From Planctomycetota bacterium (GTDB lineage: Bacteria > Planctomycetota > Uabimicrobiia > Uabimicrobiales > JABWCH01): 40,312 bases of DNA. The notes under the pieces were generated by a model. That model saw nothing but the letters and a program-made list of their open reading frames with translations, had not been told where the DNA came from and searched no databases. The translations under genes and the position numbers were made by a program. The stretch is from contig JAGOMP010000024.1 in the NCBI GenBank assembly GCA_017993505.1, positions 1-40,312 on the forward strand, written 5' to 3'. The first letter of the stretch is position 1, and each line of letters starts with the position of its first letter. Positions 15,101-22,268 of this stretch are shown in pieces.

Positions 15101-17278
15101 ACAAATATCACTTTCATTTTTAAAACTTTCTTTTGTTTTATTTTGGCAATCAGTTTCTTGATGGAACATGTTGATAATATCTGTGACACTATAATCTTTC
15201 TTTTTTGGGAGTTCTAGCTGTGCTTTTGTTTTTGGCTGTGCTTTTTTCTTCACTTTTTTTTCTGGCATTACATCAGACATATTCTTAGGGGTTGTATAGA
15301 TCGTTGTCTCTAATGCACTCTCGGACGTTATTTCAGATATGTTTTCTGAAGTTATATTCAACGTATTCGACGTATTTAATGATAATAAATTGTCTAATGT
15401 TTGTCGAAAATGCAAAAAAGGATTGAGAAACATATTTAGTTTTTGGAGATCTATAATATATTGGAAATATTCTTCATGAGTGATGGCAATTTCCTGTCCA
15501 TTTTCTTGAAACCATGTTGGTTCTTCATTTGTTAAATCATTGAGTATATAAGAAACAAATCCCCATTCTTCCACACTTTTTTGAGTTTCTTGTTGAAATA
15601 TGCTTCCATATGTTTTTAATTCTAAGCATTTTTCTTTTGCAATTTCACCTATATTTGACCAACCTTGTGGACGTAAATTAAGACTTTTTGTAATGTTTTT
15701 TTGTTTGAAATCAGACAAAACATTGTCTAATGGGCTAGTCATGCCTTTCCCTTGACAACGTTTAGCTGATAATAAAAGTAAGCCAATTTTTTGGTCTTGC
15801 ATAGTAAAATTAAGTTTGCATTTCCCGGCTTGATAGAAATCGGTCTGCATATCTTGAATATTTAAATTTTTTTGCACTGTTGGTGAATTTAAAAAGTGAT
15901 ATATCCCATCTTGCCATTGGTCAAAAAGAATATGTTCTGCCTTTTCTTCAAATTCGTCTGTATTTTGGTCGATGTATGTAGCTTTATATTTTTTTTGAAG
16001 AGACTGAATGTATTCTGCAAAAAAATCTTCTTTTGAAAGAGTGTCTAACCCGATTTTTTTTTTGAAATATTCACTAGCTTTTTCTAATATAATGCGAGGC
16101 GTTTCTTCATGTTTCCAAAATTGTATCCAAGGTTCTTCGTCTTGGTGGAAAGGGCTGAAAAATTTTCGTTGTTTTTCTGTTAAATCTTGAAATAAAAATT
16201 GCAATCGGCTATCAATTAATTGCAATCCTTGTTCTTTCGTACATGGCAATAAAGTATATTGTTCATTTCTATTGTCTTTTATACCATGAATTCTATCTTT
16301 AACATCACTACGAAGATAAGGTAATAAGGTTTTTTCATACTTATCTTGGCGTGCTACAATGATTCCAATGATATTTACAACATTTTCTGTTACTATAGTT
16401 TTTAAAATTTCTGCAAAATGAGTTCTTTTTTCTTCTGTTTTATCTAAATCTAAGTAATTTTCAATTTGATCAAAACATAGAATTAAAGTTTTATAATGAA
16501 AAAAAAGTTGCCCTAATCCTTTTAATATACTGATTGCTCGTTCTTCAGCAGCATGATCGTCCACATCTTCAGAAAACATATGAGAATAATTTCTACCAAT
16601 AAAATCATCTACAATAGATTCTAATGTTTTTCTACTAATTCCTCTTCCTGTAAACCAAGAGTGAATATCACGATATTTTTCAGGATAGATTAAGGCAAGG
16701 ATCATGTCTAAAATATCAGCTGGTAAGTAATTGCAAGATATATTGATTTTGATTTTTTCTTGAATTTCTGGAATATTTTCTAGTTCTAAATATGTTTGCC
16801 AATTTTTTGTATTTTCTAACATATCTTGTTGTGTGGGAAATTCTGGCAAGCTAGAATATTTTTTATAAAGTTCATAGACAAAATTTTCTAAAGGACTTTG
16901 TTGATTTTGCTCCCTTTCTAAAAGCTTTGTCATCATTTCGCGCACAAGATGACGAAAAGCACTTTCTGGATACTTAAAAGGAACGATATATAATGGAATG
17001 GCTGGTTGTTGTTCTTGCACTTTTTGCATAACACGTTTGATCAACGCTGTTTTACCTGAACCAATCATTCCTATGACAAGCACTAATTGTCCTATTTTTT
17101 GTGGATTTTGATCCATAGAATATAATAGATTCAATAAATTTTGCAACACAAATTGATGAATGGATTCTACTATGGGGAATGTCTTATAATCTGAATCACT
17201 GTCATATCGATGTCCAAATGGATCCATTTTTTGTTGTTTTGCATATTCCCATAATTCCTCATCACTATAGTACATCAT
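12152..17278 (-). CDS. giant AAA ATPase - 2x RecB/Cas4-type nuclease - HerA/FtsK translocase fusion
   Basis: 1708 residues. (1) About 1-400: P-loop ATPase with Walker A GMIGSGKT at 70-77 and Walker B LILCFDQIENY near 264-274. (2) About 400-690: unassigned. (3) About 693-937: nuclease domain with GTLIHDII, GRYDAL, IIDFKV and QISLYAWL, the motif order of RecB/Cas4-type PD-(D/E)xK enzymes. (4) About 990-1236: a second copy, roughly 90% identical. (5) About 1240-1360: 8- and 16-residue low-complexity repeats. (6) About 1363-1708: HerA/FtsK-type motor with GKTGSGKS near 1390 and Walker B VCIFDEAH near 1598. HerA motors with separate nucleases process DNA ends or act in phage defence; here both are one chain with an extra ATPase. 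The start overlaps the upstream stop (ATGA). The exact function is unknown. Confidence 0.88.
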   Translation of the reverse strand: MMYYSDEELWEYAKQQKMDPFGHRYDSDSDYKTFPIVESIHQFVLQNLLNLLYSMDQNPQKIGQLVLVIGMIGSGKTALIKRVMQKVQEQQPAIPLYIVPFKYPESAFRHLVREMMTKLLEREQNQQSPLENFVYELYKKYSSLPEFPTQQDMLENTKNWQTYLELENIPEIQEKIKINISCNYLPADILDMILALIYPEKYRDIHSWFTGRGISRKTLESIVDDFIGRNYSHMFSEDVDDHAAEERAISILKGLGQLFFHYKTLILCFDQIENYLDLDKTEEKRTHFAEILKTIVTENVVNIIGIIVARQDKYEKTLLPYLRSDVKDRIHGIKDNRNEQYTLLPCTKEQGLQLIDSRLQFLFQDLTEKQRKFFSPFHQDEEPWIQFWKHEETPRIILEKASEYFKKKIGLDTLSKEDFFAEYIQSLQKKYKATYIDQNTDEFEEKAEHILFDQWQDGIYHFLNSPTVQKNLNIQDMQTDFYQAGKCKLNFTMQDQKIGLLLLSAKRCQGKGMTSPLDNVLSDFKQKNITKSLNLRPQGWSNIGEIAKEKCLELKTYGSIFQQETQKSVEEWGFVSYILNDLTNEEPTWFQENGQEIAITHEEYFQYIIDLQKLNMFLNPFLHFRQTLDNLLSLNTSNTLNITSENISEITSESALETTIYTTPKNMSDVMPEKKVKKKAQPKTKAQLELPKKKDYSVTDIINMFHQETDCQNKTKESFKNESDICDLGTLIHDIISEFLLRCSEDHAFHQLLQSATCSIEKINEHIYTQYFLMIRENIANSKKQILRNAIFQFATWFYDSFCDVIKKSHDIKNTLQSIFIGTEETLIAKLNLNQNLIGRYDALICNPHTQQYHIIDFKVMSYKENNIQHIQQISLYAWLIKKCKNILIQSGSILYLGSTYGIRHVSVEEIDENLRILECQIFSENIGLENVFTQSETKNNVQSEITNQDTTFEIDDDIALEIDDDIEFEIDDDIALTPETKAQLESQEKKDYSVIDIINMFHQETDCQNETKESSQNESEVCDLGTFIHDIISEFLLRCSEDHVFQQLLQSATCSIEKINEHIYTQYFLMIRENIANSKKQILRNAIFQFATWFYDSFWDMIKESHDIKNTLQSIFIGTEETLTAELKLNQNLIGRYDALIYNPHTEQYHIIDFKVMSYKENNIQHIQQISLYAWLVKKCKNILIQSGSILYLGSTYGIRHVSVEEINENLRTLECQMFSENIELENIFTQLETIDNDTIIKIDNYIDNDTIIKIDNDSTFKIDNDSTFKIGNDITFKIGNDITFKIGNDITSTIDNDITFTIDNAQLETTNDAQSEIIDNAQLETTNDAQSEIIDNAQLETTNDAQSEIIDNAQLETTEISIELGIDKLNQPVVWNPSQLQNGHILCVGKTGSGKSHTIIHFVTELIKYNIPILIFDVQDEFTRIDYLKQSATIIDCNETYLQFNPLIPKIKEDGTRQNYIACIYQFLDCLNPPYFGENQKSCLRCTLEEAFENHGFQKEDKSTWNNKVPKLQEVFEILQTKKKGQEILNKNYFYTLFNLPILQGEDLSLETLFKESHILSFAKDSEEMYVPVTQLILRYIYSHMKQQMSNEIRLVCIFDEAHTLLGHRALNRTLIRLAKESRKYGLVLVFASQQMKDFDDAIISNIDTLISLTLDGDYAIRMTNAFSVYDQVNKKQLAEYISTLNTGEAIIRNNMYKPYVFAKLH
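13203..13565 (-). repeat. coding minisatellites in the second linker of the giant gene
   Basis: Three full copies plus a partial copy of a 48-bp unit (starts 13211, 13259, 13307, 13355) encode AQLETTNDAQSEIIDN. They adjoin about eight copies of a 24-bp unit encoding variants of FKIGNDIT. Both periods are multiples of three, so the frame is kept. A shorter 24-bp set (about 14343-14420) encoding DDDIALEI variants lies in the linker after the first nuclease domain. Confidence 0.92.
13574..15200 (-). repeat. 891-bp in-frame tandem duplication of the nuclease domain
   Basis: The segment reading KDYSV..DIINMFHQETDCQN onward occurs twice. The same phrase ends at 15200 and at 14309, an offset of 891 bp or 297 codons. 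Long stretches are identical at the DNA level, and protein identity is about 90%, so the duplication is recent relative to the rest of the gene. All nuclease motifs are intact in both copies. Confidence 0.93.
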
Positions 17279-18285
17279 ATACCTCCTTGAAAAGATCTAT
17301 TTATGTACATGATGTAGTTGAACCATTTTTTATTTTCTGCGTCGTAGTAATTGTTTTCTGACCCCTTTTCATAGATAGGTTCGCCATTCATAAGTGCAAA
17401 TTTTTTGGACAATCTCAACTGAGAGATGGCTTTGTCAAAAATTTCTTTTTCTAGCTTTGTCTTTTCTCTCAATTCCCAAATAAAAAGTCCAGAAACTCCT
17501 GTTTGTTCTACTATTTTAAAATATGCATTTTCAATACATTTCATGGCTTCTGCAATGTCTTTTGAGGGCTCTGCTATTTTTATTTTTTGTTCTGCTACTT
17601 TTAACTCTATTTCTTTTTTTTCTGTTTTTTTAGTCGTTGTTTTTGCTTTTTTCGTTGTTTTTGTTGATTTTTTCGTTGTCTTTGTTGCTTGGATGATAGA
17701 AGATTTTTTAAAAAAGTCCACAGTTGCGATTGCACAAGCATTAGCTTCTTCTGTATATTTTTTAATATTATTCATCGATTCTTGGTAGGAAACAAGTACT
17801 TCATTGAAAAAAGTTATGCTTGTTTGTAATTGTTGTTCTAATTTTTGAATTTCTAGTTCTCGTTCTTGAAATTGCTGTTTGAATTCTTGTTCTTGTTTTT
17901 GAAAAGCTTGTTGCCATTCTTCTTGACGTTTTTGTAAAGAGTCATTATAAGAAACTTGATCAAAATATCTTGTATATTTTACAATTGGCTTTCCTTTGGC
18001 ATCATATTCTATTAATTTTTTAAGTTTATTTTCATCACAAGACATGTTTAAAATTTGAGGAATATCAGCCACTACTTTTTTTAAAAAATTTTTGATTTTT
18101 TCTTGTAAATTTTTCCCATTATATTCATCAAAGTTTAAATTATATAGAAGAATTTCTTCATCAGATATCTTTTTTACAGTTTTTTTAAATTGACTGATAA
18201 TGTATTTTTCTGTTGCAATATTTCCGTCTGGGAGAATTACAAAAACTTTATCTTGCAAAAAAGAACAATAGCTTGATTTTTCCAT
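17275..18285 (-). CDS. coiled-coil protein of the kinase/HerA-fusion cluster
   Basis: A 336-residue protein that I do not recognise. Residues about 1-110 are a compact alpha/beta region. Residues about 120-190 are a strong coiled coil rich in Gln and Glu (QKQEQEFKQQFQERELEIQK). Residues about 205-235 are a Lys/Thr tract (TKKSTKTTKKAKTTTKKTEK). The C-terminal about 80 residues (GVSGLFIWELREKTKLEKEI) look like a winged-helix fold, which is inference. Start ATG 18285 follows AAGGGTAAG; longer frames run into the kinase gene. The gene lies 10 nt after the kinase-like/STAS gene and its TGA overlaps the ATG of the giant gene, so the three are almost certainly co-expressed. It may be an adaptor or a DNA-binding subunit. 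Confidence 0.8.
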   Translation of the reverse strand: MEKSSYCSFLQDKVFVILPDGNIATEKYIISQFKKTVKKISDEEILLYNLNFDEYNGKNLQEKIKNFLKKVVADIPQILNMSCDENKLKKLIEYDAKGKPIVKYTRYFDQVSYNDSLQKRQEEWQQAFQKQEQEFKQQFQERELEIQKLEQQLQTSITFFNEVLVSYQESMNNIKKYTEEANACAIATVDFFKKSSIIQATKTTKKSTKTTKKAKTTTKKTEKKEIELKVAEQKIKIAEPSKDIAEAMKCIENAYFKIVEQTGVSGLFIWELREKTKLEKEIFDKAISQLRLSKKFALMNGEPIYEKGSENNYYDAENKKWFNYIMYINRSFQGGI

Positions 18286-18295
18286 GAACTTACCC

Positions 18296-19486
18296 TTAAT
18301 TTCTTTTAGATAAAAGATAAGATTCCGCTTCTTGAGCTGTAGGAACAATATGAAAAACTTTTTCAAGCCCTAAAGCACCTAAAATGGTAATTACTTTTCG
18401 ATCTACGTGGAAAAATACTGTGGTACCACCTGCGTTTTGTACTCTATCATGAAAATGAGCTAAAAATCCAATGGCACTAGAATTGAGATATTCTATGTTT
18501 TTTAAGTCAAATGCATAGAATTTTAAATTCTTCTTCATGATTTCTTCTATATTTTTTGATAATAGGCTTATATTTTTTCCATCCACGTAGTTTTTATTTT
18601 CGACAAGTGTAGAAATGGAAACAAAGGCAGTATCAGTTTGAATTAAAAAAAGTCCTGGTTTTTGAGTGGCTCGTGATTCTCGTAAATCTTCTTCTACGTC
18701 TTTTAAAATTTCTTCGCATGTAACATAATAATCTTCTGCACGATTACAACATCCATTAAAAATTTGATCTGCTTTTTCACCTACTTCAGGAACTAAAATG
18801 CTGGGAAGTTCTGCTTTTTTTGTTGGATATGTGCCAGTGAGCATTTCAAAAAAGATGATACCTAAGGAAAAAATATCTGCTCTTGTACTACGCTCTATAC
18901 CTGCACGATGTTGCTTTGATTTATAAAGTAAAGAACGCATAACACTTTTGGGTAAGGGTGTGCCTTTAGTGGAAAATTCTTTGTAATATTCAGCAATAGT
19001 GGAAGTGATGACTTGTCCTAATTCATAATCTAGCAATTTTATGTTGCCTTGTGGATCAATAATAATATGTTCAGGACGTAAATCTAAATGAGGAATATTT
19101 GATTGATGCAATTTTCCTAATGCAATTAGGACATTTTTCATAATGCTATATGTTGTCTCAATTGTTAGCTGTTTTCGTTCACGAATCATTTGTCGTAAAC
19201 TACGCCCTTTTACAACTTCTTGTGCAAGATAAGGAAAAGTTGCTTTAGGATCGAAATCGTCAATATAGGGCAAATACAGTGGTTCTCGTAAAACTCGTAA
19301 AAATTTTTGTTTTTCTAATGCTAAGATGAACTTATCATTCGTAAAAATTTTCATGCATGTTTCTTTGCCTTCTAAATACATATGTTCGGCTAGCCATGTT
19401 TCACTAAATACGCCATCCGCTAATTTAACTGTTAAAGTATAATGCCCCAACTGCATATCTTCTTTAGGTTTAAGTTCTTGGCTCAC
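18296..19486 (-). CDS. degenerate Ser/Thr protein kinase-like domain fused to a STAS domain
   Basis: 396 residues: a kinase fold at about 15-280 and a STAS domain at about 300-396. Kinase signs are MKIF with Lys46, PHLDLRPEHIIIDP (catalytic-loop Asp135), LLDYELG (Asp153 in the DFG position) and RADIFSLGIIFFEMLTGTYP. Deviations: the glycine loop is eroded (LADGVFSET), HRD is HLD, and the metal-binding Asn is His140. It may be weakly active or a pseudokinase. The STAS half has DLKNIEYLNSSAIGFL, with Ser at the anti-sigma-antagonist phosphosite. GTG start with AGGAG 8 nt upstream. It is the first gene of the cluster, so it probably senses or gates the downstream ATPase-nuclease. Confidence 0.85.
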   Translation of the reverse strand: MSQELKPKEDMQLGHYTLTVKLADGVFSETWLAEHMYLEGKETCMKIFTNDKFILALEKQKFLRVLREPLYLPYIDDFDPKATFPYLAQEVVKGRSLRQMIRERKQLTIETTYSIMKNVLIALGKLHQSNIPHLDLRPEHIIIDPQGNIKLLDYELGQVITSTIAEYYKEFSTKGTPLPKSVMRSLLYKSKQHRAGIERSTRADIFSLGIIFFEMLTGTYPTKKAELPSILVPEVGEKADQIFNGCCNRAEDYYVTCEEILKDVEEDLRESRATQKPGLFLIQTDTAFVSISTLVENKNYVDGKNISLLSKNIEEIMKKNLKFYAFDLKNIEYLNSSAIGFLAHFHDRVQNAGGTTVFFHVDRKVITILGALGLEKVFHIVPTAQEAESYLLSKRN

Positions 19487-19589
19487 TGCTTTTGCTCCTA
19501 AAATCTATACAGATATTTTTTTTACAAAGAATTTTTCCTCAAATTGAAAATGAATATTGCATATTTTGTTATCTTGAAATATAATAGTT

Positions 19590-19618
19590 ATCATACTATT
19601 AATTTTTGTAAAATGCAA
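19590..19618 (-). promoter_or_regulatory. possible promoter of the kinase/HerA-fusion cluster
   Basis: On the minus strand TTGCAT (19618-19613) is followed after 17 bp by TATGAT (19595-19590), about 105 nt before the GTG start. The -35 match is poor and the -10 good. Confidence 0.4.
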
Positions 19619-19622
19619 GAAA

Positions 19623-19645
19623 TAACTCTAAAGAATATAGAGTTA
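19623..19645. other. hairpin in the divergent intergenic region
   Basis: TAACTCTA (19623-19630) pairs with TAGAGTTA (19638-19645), followed on the plus strand by CGCTTTTT. It lies between the divergent kinase and dUTPase genes, where no terminator is needed. The stem is short and AT-rich. The rest of 19487-19837 holds only the possible promoter, this hairpin and the duplicated ribosome-site segment. Confidence 0.3.
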
Positions 19646-19796
19646 CGCTTTTTAAAATTTTAAATTTTATTTTTTAAAAAGGATCTATTATAAAACATAG
19701 GAACACTCTTGCAGAATGGCCTAAATATGAGATTTTAGCTAGTTTTGAAAAGAAAAGATATCATATATTCAAAAAGCTATTATATTCATTTTATTA

Positions 19797-19836
19797 GGGG
19801 AATAAATATTCTACACCAAAGGGGAATAAATAATTC
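19797..19836 (+). repeat. duplicated ribosome-binding segment before dut
   Basis: GGGGAATAAATATTC at 19797 and GGGGAATAAATAATTC at 19821 are near-identical direct repeats. The second carries the GGGGA used as the dut ribosome site, about 12 nt before the ATG. Confidence 0.75.
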
Positions 19837-19837
19837 C

Positions 19838-20263
19838 ATGCAAATTAAAATCAAACGGATTGATGAAACATTACCATTGCCTACATATCAAACTCCTGGT
19901 TCTGTGGCATTTGATATATATGCACGTATAGATATAACTATCCCTCCTCAAAGCCTCGGTCGCATTCCCAGCAATCTCATAATACAAGTGCCGAAAGGCT
20001 ATGTACTTGTTATTAAAGATCGATCCAGTACAGCAGGAAAAGGTCTTCTTTTTACTGCAGGGGTTATTGATCAAGATTTTTGCGGACCACAAGATGAAAT
20101 TCAACTCCAAGTCTATAATTATACAAAAAATGCAGTTTCTATATACCGAGGACAACGCATTGCTCAAGGTATATTTTTACCTATAGAGAAGGCACAATGG
20201 CAAGAAATTAGCGAAGACATACAAACAACAAATCGCCAAGGATTCGGTAGTACTGGACTATAA
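19838..20263 (+). CDS. dut: dUTP diphosphatase (dUTPase)
   Basis: A 141-residue trimeric-type dUTPase, hydrolysing dUTP to dUMP and pyrophosphate to keep uracil out of DNA. The five motifs are visible in order: GSVAFDIYA (Asp26), DRSSTAGKGL (61-70), GVIDQDFCGPQDEI (75-88), YRGQRIAQG (103-111) and the C-terminal RQGFGSTG. The CGP.DEI form of motif 3 resembles a divergent bacterial/archaeal dUTPase branch rather than the E. coli type. The open frame extends upstream, but ATG 19838 gives a family-like N-terminus. It is followed immediately by the promoter of the next operon, so it is probably a single-gene unit. Confidence 0.92.
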   Translation: MQIKIKRIDETLPLPTYQTPGSVAFDIYARIDITIPPQSLGRIPSNLIIQVPKGYVLVIKDRSSTAGKGLLFTAGVIDQDFCGPQDEIQLQVYNYTKNAVSIYRGQRIAQGIFLPIEKAQWQEISEDIQTTNRQGFGSTGL

Positions 20264-20270
20264 TTTTTTC

Positions 20271-20298
20271 TTGACAAAAATAATTTTATACATACAAT
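20271..20298 (+). promoter_or_regulatory. sigma70-type promoter of the membrane/STAND-WD40/waaF operon
   Basis: TTGACA at 20271-20276 and TACAAT at 20293-20298 with a 16-bp spacer, about 58 nt before the next start codon. It begins 7 nt after the dut stop. Confidence 0.75.
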
Positions 20299-20362
20299 CA
20301 CAAAAGACTTAATTCAATAAAACTACTAATTAAGAACATAATAATTATCTAGGAGAACAATC

Positions 20363-21664
20363 ATGCTAATGAGTAATATATTCCAGATATATGTCCATAT
20401 TTTTTTAGATATTCTTATTATTTTCCTCTGGGGATGGTGTATACTATTTTGTCTATCTAGAATTACAAAATATCAAAAAATGTTTTGGGGGATTTTAGGT
20501 GCTACTATTCTTTGTATTTTAAGTATTGCTCAATTTATGATTAGTACTCCTAAACTTCTCTTTGTTCTCATACCTAATATATCGATAGCAAATATAGTAA
20601 ATCAACATATCTCAATGTATTTGCAATATTTACAACCTTATTATTTATATGAAATTGTCGTAGGATTTAGTTGTATTTGTTTAGTAGCAGCACTTACAGG
20701 ACGACATAAACAAGAGGATAGCTTACTTTCTGCAAAAGAAAGCAAACAAGAAAAAATAGAAGAACCAAAATTTGTATCCTTTACATTACCTCCTAAAATG
20801 ACGTACACAAAAGATGTAATTTCCTCACAAAAACCAGCTCCATCTGCCCCAGTTCCCCATTATGAAGAACCTACAGTCATTTCTGATACAATACCTCTTT
20901 CTAATGAAGTACCTAAAAAAATTCATAAACAATACAATACCATTGACTCTGTTTCTTTGTCACCTATGCGCGATACCACAATCAATGCGTCTGCTATGGT
21001 AAAACAACAAGAATTTATGGACAAAGAAGAACGATTTAAAAAATTTTCTTATCAAGATGAAGATACTATTGACAAAAAATACCAAGAAGTGCAAGAAAAA
21101 ATTGCACAAGCAAACCAAGAACAGATAGATAAAATGGAAGATTTTATTTCATGCAATGCTATTGTAGATTATAATGTAAAATCACAAGAAACAGAACAGA
21201 AGAAAGCAAAATCTGTAGATGAAAGTAAACATGCTTCTGTATTGGATGATGAAGATTATTTAGGTGCAGGCCATATCTATACTTCAGAAGCAAAAGAAAT
21301 AAAAGTAGATGAAACTTTAGATGGTGCAAAAGAGAAAAATATAGTTTCTAGAGATGATGATACTTCAGATGATTTTCCACTGCCTACAGCAGATGAAGAA
21401 GAAAGTGTATCTGTGCCAGTTGCTAAGAAACAAGAAATAGAGATAGATTTATATGAAGAAGACGAGTCTTTTGAAACATATCTACCAGCACCAGAGGAAA
21501 ATATAAATACATATCTTAATCTTCCTAAAGAAAAAAAGAAACAAGTTATAGCTCCTAGTGTAAATCCAAGTCCAGTAGCAGAAAAAAAGGAGCGTCCTTT
21601 AGTCGGATCTTTACTTACAAATCCTGATGGTGGTCATAATTTAAATAGATTTAAAAAACATTAG
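20363..21664 (+). CDS. membrane protein with long acidic cytoplasmic tail, unknown function
   Basis: A 433-residue protein that I do not recognise. Hydrophobic stretches at about 10-32, 39-62, 64-80 and 96-114 suggest three or four membrane segments. The remaining 310 residues are hydrophilic, acidic and low in complexity, with Pro-rich patches (PAPSAPVPHYEEP) and a basic end (NLNRFKKH). AGGAGA at 20351-20356 is 6 nt before the ATG. The lipoprotein gene follows after 9 nt and the STAND-WD40 gene after that, suggesting a shared envelope-linked function. An interaction platform is possible but unproven. Confidence 0.8.
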   Translation: MLMSNIFQIYVHIFLDILIIFLWGWCILFCLSRITKYQKMFWGILGATILCILSIAQFMISTPKLLFVLIPNISIANIVNQHISMYLQYLQPYYLYEIVVGFSCICLVAALTGRHKQEDSLLSAKESKQEKIEEPKFVSFTLPPKMTYTKDVISSQKPAPSAPVPHYEEPTVISDTIPLSNEVPKKIHKQYNTIDSVSLSPMRDTTINASAMVKQQEFMDKEERFKKFSYQDEDTIDKKYQEVQEKIAQANQEQIDKMEDFISCNAIVDYNVKSQETEQKKAKSVDESKHASVLDDEDYLGAGHIYTSEAKEIKVDETLDGAKEKNIVSRDDDTSDDFPLPTADEEESVSVPVAKKQEIEIDLYEEDESFETYLPAPEENINTYLNLPKEKKKQVIAPSVNPSPVAEKKERPLVGSLLTNPDGGHNLNRFKKH

Positions 21665-21673
21665 GAATATATA

Positions 21674-22246
21674 ATGAAATATATAAAAGTTCTATTTTTC
21701 ATTGTAGCAATGATACTTGTGAGTTGTGCTTCAAGTCATATCGCTCCAGAGCAATATTCTCTCTTGGTCACACCACAAGATACATTTGATTTTGCTAAAA
21801 AAACAGTTGCATATAATGATTCAGAAGCTTTTTATTATTGTCTTTCTGATAATATAACAAGTCAAGTTAAACTGTCTGATTTAAAAATCGGTTGGTCATT
21901 TGCTGGTAATTTTTTTAGCCTTATATTAGGGGCTAAAATTAAAGATATACAAAATCCAGCACCAGAATATGCTCAAAATCCTAACACAGCTAAAGTTACT
22001 ATCCAAGCAGAAGATTTAGAAGTCGCCTTATTACTCCATAAAGAAAATGAAAAATGGAAAATATATTTACCTTCTCCATACCCTTTACCAGATATTAATA
22101 AAATAAAAATTACAAATAAACATCCATGGCGTACAGAAGTGGCATATTATAAAAATAGCCCTTCTGATTGGTTTAAACAACATTCAAAAGAACACAATAT
22201 TAGACAGACATTCTTTCAACGTAAACCAAATTGGCGAACTGAATAG
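21674..22246 (+). CDS. predicted lipoprotein, unknown function
   Basis: A 190-residue protein with a lipoprotein signal peptide; MKYIKVLFFIVAMILVSC places the lipid-modified Cys at 18. The mature part has a small alpha/beta domain with alternating strands (AKVTIQAEDLEVALLLHKEN, EKWKIYLPSP) reminiscent of DUF4878/NTF2-like stress lipoproteins, but the match is only by feel. The C-terminal 50 residues are basic. AGGA at 21663-21666 lies 7 nt before the ATG. It sits 9 nt after the acidic membrane protein and 22 nt before the STAND-WD40 gene. Confidence 0.8.
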   Translation: MKYIKVLFFIVAMILVSCASSHIAPEQYSLLVTPQDTFDFAKKTVAYNDSEAFYYCLSDNITSQVKLSDLKIGWSFAGNFFSLILGAKIKDIQNPAPEYAQNPNTAKVTIQAEDLEVALLLHKENEKWKIYLPSPYPLPDINKIKITNKHPWRTEVAYYKNSPSDWFKQHSKEHNIRQTFFQRKPNWRTE

Positions 22247-22268
22247 TGTCATAATTAGGAGTTATATT

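Noticed and set aside
12152..19486. Assignment to BREX, Pgl or a known HerA defence system
   Set aside because: No PglZ, methyltransferase, SIR2, DUF4297 or NurA-like separate gene is visible; only the kinase-like and HerA elements are shared in a general way.
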